Origin: UBA668 sp963720695 | Lineage (GTDB): Bacteria > Actinomycetota > Acidimicrobiia > Acidimicrobiales > Ilumatobacteraceae | Length of the DNA: 64,000 nt | Direction of reading: 5' to 3' | Assembly (NCBI GenBank): GCA_963720695.1 | Contig: CAVRGG010000004.1 | Coordinates: forward strand, 1,178,001-1,242,000 | Shown: piece after piece, positions 59,983 through 64,000 of the stretch | Layout of the letters: the number at the start of each line of letters is the position of its first letter | Position numbering within the stretch: position 1 is the first letter of the stretch | Translations under genes and position numbers: made by a program | Notes under the pieces: model-generated | The model's input: only the letters and a program-made list of their open reading frames with translations | What the model was told of the DNA's origin: nothing | The model's database searches: none

Positions 59983-60758
59983 TCAGTCGGCCGCGCCGGA
60001 GAGACGGAGGTGACGCATCCGCCAGTTCGCGAGCGCGAGAGCGACGAGCGTGATGATGACCAGCCGCACGATCGCGTCGGTGCCGGAGGGGATGCCGGAG
60101 CGGATGAGCCGGCTCGGCGGGTCGTCGAGCAACCCGACGAAGATGGCTCTCGACTCCCAGGTCGGTGAGACCTGGGCGATGCCGGTGAGGGCGGCGCCGA
60201 GCAGGCGCTCGACGAGGAACACGAACGCGAGCGACCAGACAGCGGTGCGCCGCGTGAGGCATCCGATGGTGATGAAGATCGCGACGTAGGCGACGCTGCC
60301 GAACGCGGCGGCGACGAACGCCGGCCACGCGCCGGATGGGCTTCCGGCCACCGCGGCCGCCAGCGCGGCGGCGGGCGCGATGGTGACGAGCGCGACGGTC
60401 GAGCCGCCGATCCATCGCCCGACCACGATCTGCCAGGTCGGCACGGGCGACAGCCAGGTGAAGTGGAACGAGCCCGCGCGGATCTCGGACCCGAGCACCG
60501 AATCGCCGATCACCAGAGCCGCGATCGGCATCACGAGCGAGAAGATGCCCTCGGCGGCGACGTTGGCGAAGGCGCGCTCGGGAGTCGGGAAGTTGTCGAC
60601 GGCGCGAGCGAGGAGTCCGAACAGGAGCGCTCCGGCGCAGGGGACGAGGATCGCTGCCCACCGCTTGCGGGGGAAGCACGACCGCCACGTGTAGAACAGG
60701 ATCGCGACGAGACGCGGGCGGGGACGCCATGCTCGGACGGGGGCGGCTGCGGGTGCCG

Positions 60759-60762
<4 letters not shown>
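59983..60762 (-). CDS. ABC-2 type exporter permease (second)
   Basis: 259 residues, about six helices (LVAILFYTWRSCFPRKRWAA start, IFSLVMPIAALVIGDSVLGS, VAYVAIFITIGCLTRR). The RAGSFHFTWLSPVPTWQIVV segment is the ABC-2 permease loop. Fourth and last gene of the exporter operon 63543-59983. Overlaps its ATPase partner by 4 bp (60759-60762). Confidence 0.9.
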
Positions 60763-61714
<952 letters not shown>

Positions 61715-61715
<1 letters not shown>

Positions 61716-62629
61716 CAGCGCTCCACCCAGCGGTAGCGCCACCACAGGACCACGGAGCCCGTCAACAGCACCCCGAGGTAGCACGCGAGCGCGAGCAGAC
61801 CACCGCCGGCCACGTGGTTCAGCGGCGAATCGTCGGCGACCCTGCCGAGGAAGACGACGTCACGCAGGTACAGCGGCATCGCCAGGACGTTGAGGAGCGC
61901 GCCGTAGGAGCCGCCCTCGTTCGACCAGTCCCCGACGATGATGCCCGAGGAGATCGACGTCAGTAGGAACAGCCCGATCACCGCAGCGCCGGCAACGATG
62001 CGGCGATCGGTGAGCGACGCGATGGCACAGCCGATGACGGCGTAGTAGAGCGCGAGGAGCAGTACCGCGATCGGCACCTTCCACAGCACGTCGAGGTGGC
62101 CCGTGAAGTAATCCAGTGCGCTGTCGCTCACCAACATGTTGCCCAGGAACAGGACGATCTGGGGGAGGAACGAGAACGCGAACAGGATGGTGGCGATGGC
62201 ACCGACCTTCGCGAGCACGTAATCGACGCCGATCAACGGTCGGGCGAACATCAAGGGCAGCACCCGCTGACGCCGGTCCGGGCACATCACGTCGGGGGCG
62301 ACGAGCCCGACGAACAGCAGCAACGCCGACGAGACGCCCACGTAGTCGCGGTAGTCGATGATCTGGATGCGGTCCGCGCCGATCTGGTCGCGGGTGATGT
62401 AGCCGATGCCGACGTTCACGATGGCGGGAATCGTGACCACCCCGAGGAGCACGAACGGCGCCACCTTCTGACGCCACGTGCGCCGGAGGCCGAGCGCCCG
62501 ACGAATCGACGCCTTGTACAGGGCGAAGGTGGCCGCCCCACGCCGGCCGCGGGGGCCCTCGTAGGGTCGATACCCGCGGTCGTAGACCGCACCGCGACCG
62601 GCGTCGGCGGAGCCCGGGACGGTACTCAC
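61715..62629 (-). CDS. ABC-2 type exporter permease (first)
   Basis: 304 residues. Cytosolic N-terminus with YDRGYRPYEGPRGRRGAATF, then about six helices (APFVLLGVVTIPAIVNVGIG; VSSALLLFVGLVAPDVMCPD; AGAAVIGLFLLTSISSGIIV). GTG 62629 overlaps the ATPase stop (GTGA, 62626-62629). Partner of the ATPase at 63543. Confidence 0.9.
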
Positions 62630-63543
62630 GCGCCACCCCCGCTTCGTCGCACGAACACCTCGTCGAGCGACGTGAGACGCGTCGACAGCCGGAACAGCGG
62701 GAGACCGGCTTCGGCCACGGTGTCTCGGATCACGTCCATGTCCTGATCGTCGGCGACGGTGACCTCGACCAGCCCGTCGACCACCATCGACTGCAGCCCA
62801 CGGCTCGTGAGGGCCGCGACGAATGCCTCGCCGTACAGCCCCACGTCGACCGTCACCAGACCTGTGCGTTCCAACAACGACTCGGTGCCGCCGGACACCA
62901 CCAGCCGGCCGGCGTCGATCATCACGACGTGATCGCACACCTGCTGCACGTCGTCGAGCAGGTGGGTCGCCATCAGGACCGAGATCCCGAACGACCCGAG
63001 TCTCGCGACCAGGGAGAGCATCTCTTCGCGACCGAGCGGGTCGAGACCGGCGGTCGGCTCGTCGAGCAGCACGAGTTCGGGATCGCCGACGAGCGCCTGA
63101 GCGAGTTTGGTTCGCTGCCGCATGCCCGTGGAGAAGCCACCGATCGGACGAAACCTCGCTTCGTCGAGACCCACCAGGTCGAGGATGTCCGACGCCCGCT
63201 GCCGGGCGGCGCGAGCGGGGAGACCGCTGAGCTCGCCGAAGGTGGAGACGACGTCCGCGGCGGTCTGGTCGAGCGGGAGGCAGTCGTGCTCGGGCATGTA
63301 CCCGAGACGGGAGCGGACACCGATCGGGTCGACGCCGACGTCGATGCCGCACACCTCCACACGACCCTTGGTCGGGTGCGCCAGTCCGAGCAGCAGCCGG
63401 AACATGGTCGACTTGCCCGCCCCGTTGGCGCCGACGAGCCCGACACGCCCGCGTGGCAGGTCGAGCGTCAGGTCGTCGAGCGCGGTGACGCCCGGGTACT
63501 GCTTGGTCAGGCCGGTGAGGCGCAGGAGCGGTGCGGTGCTCAC
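62626..63543 (-). CDS. ABC transporter ATP-binding protein (first)
   Basis: 305 residues. LLRLTGLTKQYPGVTALDDL start, Walker A GLVGANGAGKSTMFRLL, signature FSTGMRQRTKLAQALVG, Walker B LVLLDEPTAGLDPLG, switch TLLMATHLLDD-like (ISVLMATHLLDD). First gene of a four-gene export operon with two ATPases and two permeases; such double sets build one heteromeric or two cooperating exporters. Confidence 0.93.
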   Translation of the reverse strand: MSTAPLLRLTGLTKQYPGVTALDDLTLDLPRGRVGLVGANGAGKSTMFRLLLGLAHPTKGRVEVCGIDVGVDPIGVRSRLGYMPEHDCLPLDQTAADVVSTFGELSGLPARAARQRASDILDLVGLDEARFRPIGGFSTGMRQRTKLAQALVGDPELVLLDEPTAGLDPLGREEMLSLVARLGSFGISVLMATHLLDDVQQVCDHVVMIDAGRLVVSGGTESLLERTGLVTVDVGLYGEAFVAALTSRGLQSMVVDGLVEVTVADDQDMDVIRDTVAEAGLPLFRLSTRLTSLDEVFVRRSGGGA

Positions 63544-63603
63544 GGCGCGCAGTCTCGCAGATCACGGCTCGAGCGGGGCGCGGGCAGCAGTAGCGTGGCG
63601 GTC

Positions 63604-64000
63604 ATGCCCACGCTCGTGCTCACCGTGCTCGGCGACGACCGGCCCGGCCTCGTCGACTCCCTGTCGGGAGCGATCTCGGCTCACGGCGGCAACTGGGAGC
63701 GCAGCCAGATGGCTCGCCTCGGTGGGAAGTTCGCGGGCATCGTGCAGGTGGTCGTGCCCGTCAGCGGCGAGGCCGACCTGCGGGCCGCGCTCTACGCCCT
63801 CGACCAGGAAGGCACACTGCGCGTGCGCGTCGACGACGCCGACGGCGACGCTGTCACCGACGGCGAGCGCTTCGTGCTGTCACTCGTGGGCACCGATCGC
63901 CCCGGCCTGGTGCACTCGGTCTCCGCCGCGCTCGCCGAGATCGGGGCGAGCATCGAGGAGCTCGACACCTCGACCACCGATGCGCCGATGTCGGGCGGAC
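63604..64000 (+). CDS. ACT-domain protein (GcvR-like), C-terminus outside window
   Basis: 132 residues visible. Two ACT domains in tandem: TLVLTVLGDDRPGLVDSLSG, AISAHGGNWERSQMARLGGK and again FVLSLVGTDRPGLVHSVSAA, LAEIGASIEELDTSTTDAPM. This is the layout of the glycine cleavage repressor family GcvR or related amino-acid sensors. Divergent from the ABC exporter operon by 60 bp. ATG 63604 chosen because no earlier start exists before the divergent gene. Confidence 0.85.
   Translation, partial: MPTLVLTVLGDDRPGLVDSLSGAISAHGGNWERSQMARLGGKFAGIVQVVVPVSGEADLRAALYALDQEGTLRVRVDDADGDAVTDGERFVLSLVGTDRPGLVHSVSAALAEIGASIEELDTSTTDAPMSGG

Overview
The window is high-GC (roughly two thirds G+C) actinobacterial DNA. 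It is packed with genes that overlap by 4 bp (ATGA or GTGA). The gene content fits the class Acidimicrobiia, for example an Ilumatobacter-like marine lineage: an F420-type LLM oxidoreductase, mycothiol-type isomerase/DinB proteins, BTAD and LuxR/LAL regulators, several VOC proteins and NDH-2. The lineage is inferred from gene content; no rRNA or tRNA was seen. At least eight single-base frameshifts interrupt otherwise intact families, often in or beside homopolymers. This is either local decay or residual indel error in the assembly, and each case is marked.

Layout. 1-1236: partial Dps and a four-helix membrane protein. 1347-10789 (minus): one long operon with a peptide-type ABC importer, an FGGY kinase, a sphingosine-1-phosphate-lyase-like PLP enzyme and an LLM oxidoreductase, opposite a TetR gene with a palindrome between. 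11513-12786: hotdog-like protein and VOC protein. 12832-16190: an accessory scar of lower GC. It holds a 156-bp direct repeat flanking a double-CxxC orphan, an IS3-type transposase tail, a BrnT-like toxin with a frameshifted HTH partner, a candidate immunity gene and a multiply frameshifted RHS C-terminus with a nuclease-type toxin. 16185-30655: housekeeping and regulatory genes (AI-2E-type exporter, iron-permease-like protein, aldo/keto reductase, amidohydrolase, hemerythrin, flavin-oxidase/GAF proteins, CoxL-like oxidase, hydrolase, MalT-type regulator, ABC exporter).

30904-43055 holds the most unusual block. It has a VOC/MarR pair with a palindromic operator, then a translationally coupled patatin-like lipase, CHAT (caspase-like) protease and ComEC-type metallo-beta-lactamase. 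These are followed by an ECF sigma factor with a small partner, and a divergent 1599-residue protein that starts with a helix-hairpin-helix and ends in an HExxH zincin domain. Lipase, caspase-like protease, MBL hydrolase and zinc peptidase under one sigma factor look like a conflict or programmed-response locus that I cannot match to a named system.

43140-64000: DinB protein, acyl-CoA dehydrogenase, cupin/AraC/VOC, a five-gene redox operon (OsmC, two flavoprotein monooxygenases, PIG-L deacetylase, NDH-2), AzlCD, a very long hairpin, a S1C protease, a LAL-BTAD-globin-like regulatory cluster, a methyltransferase, a four-gene ABC-2 exporter operon and a partial ACT-domain protein.
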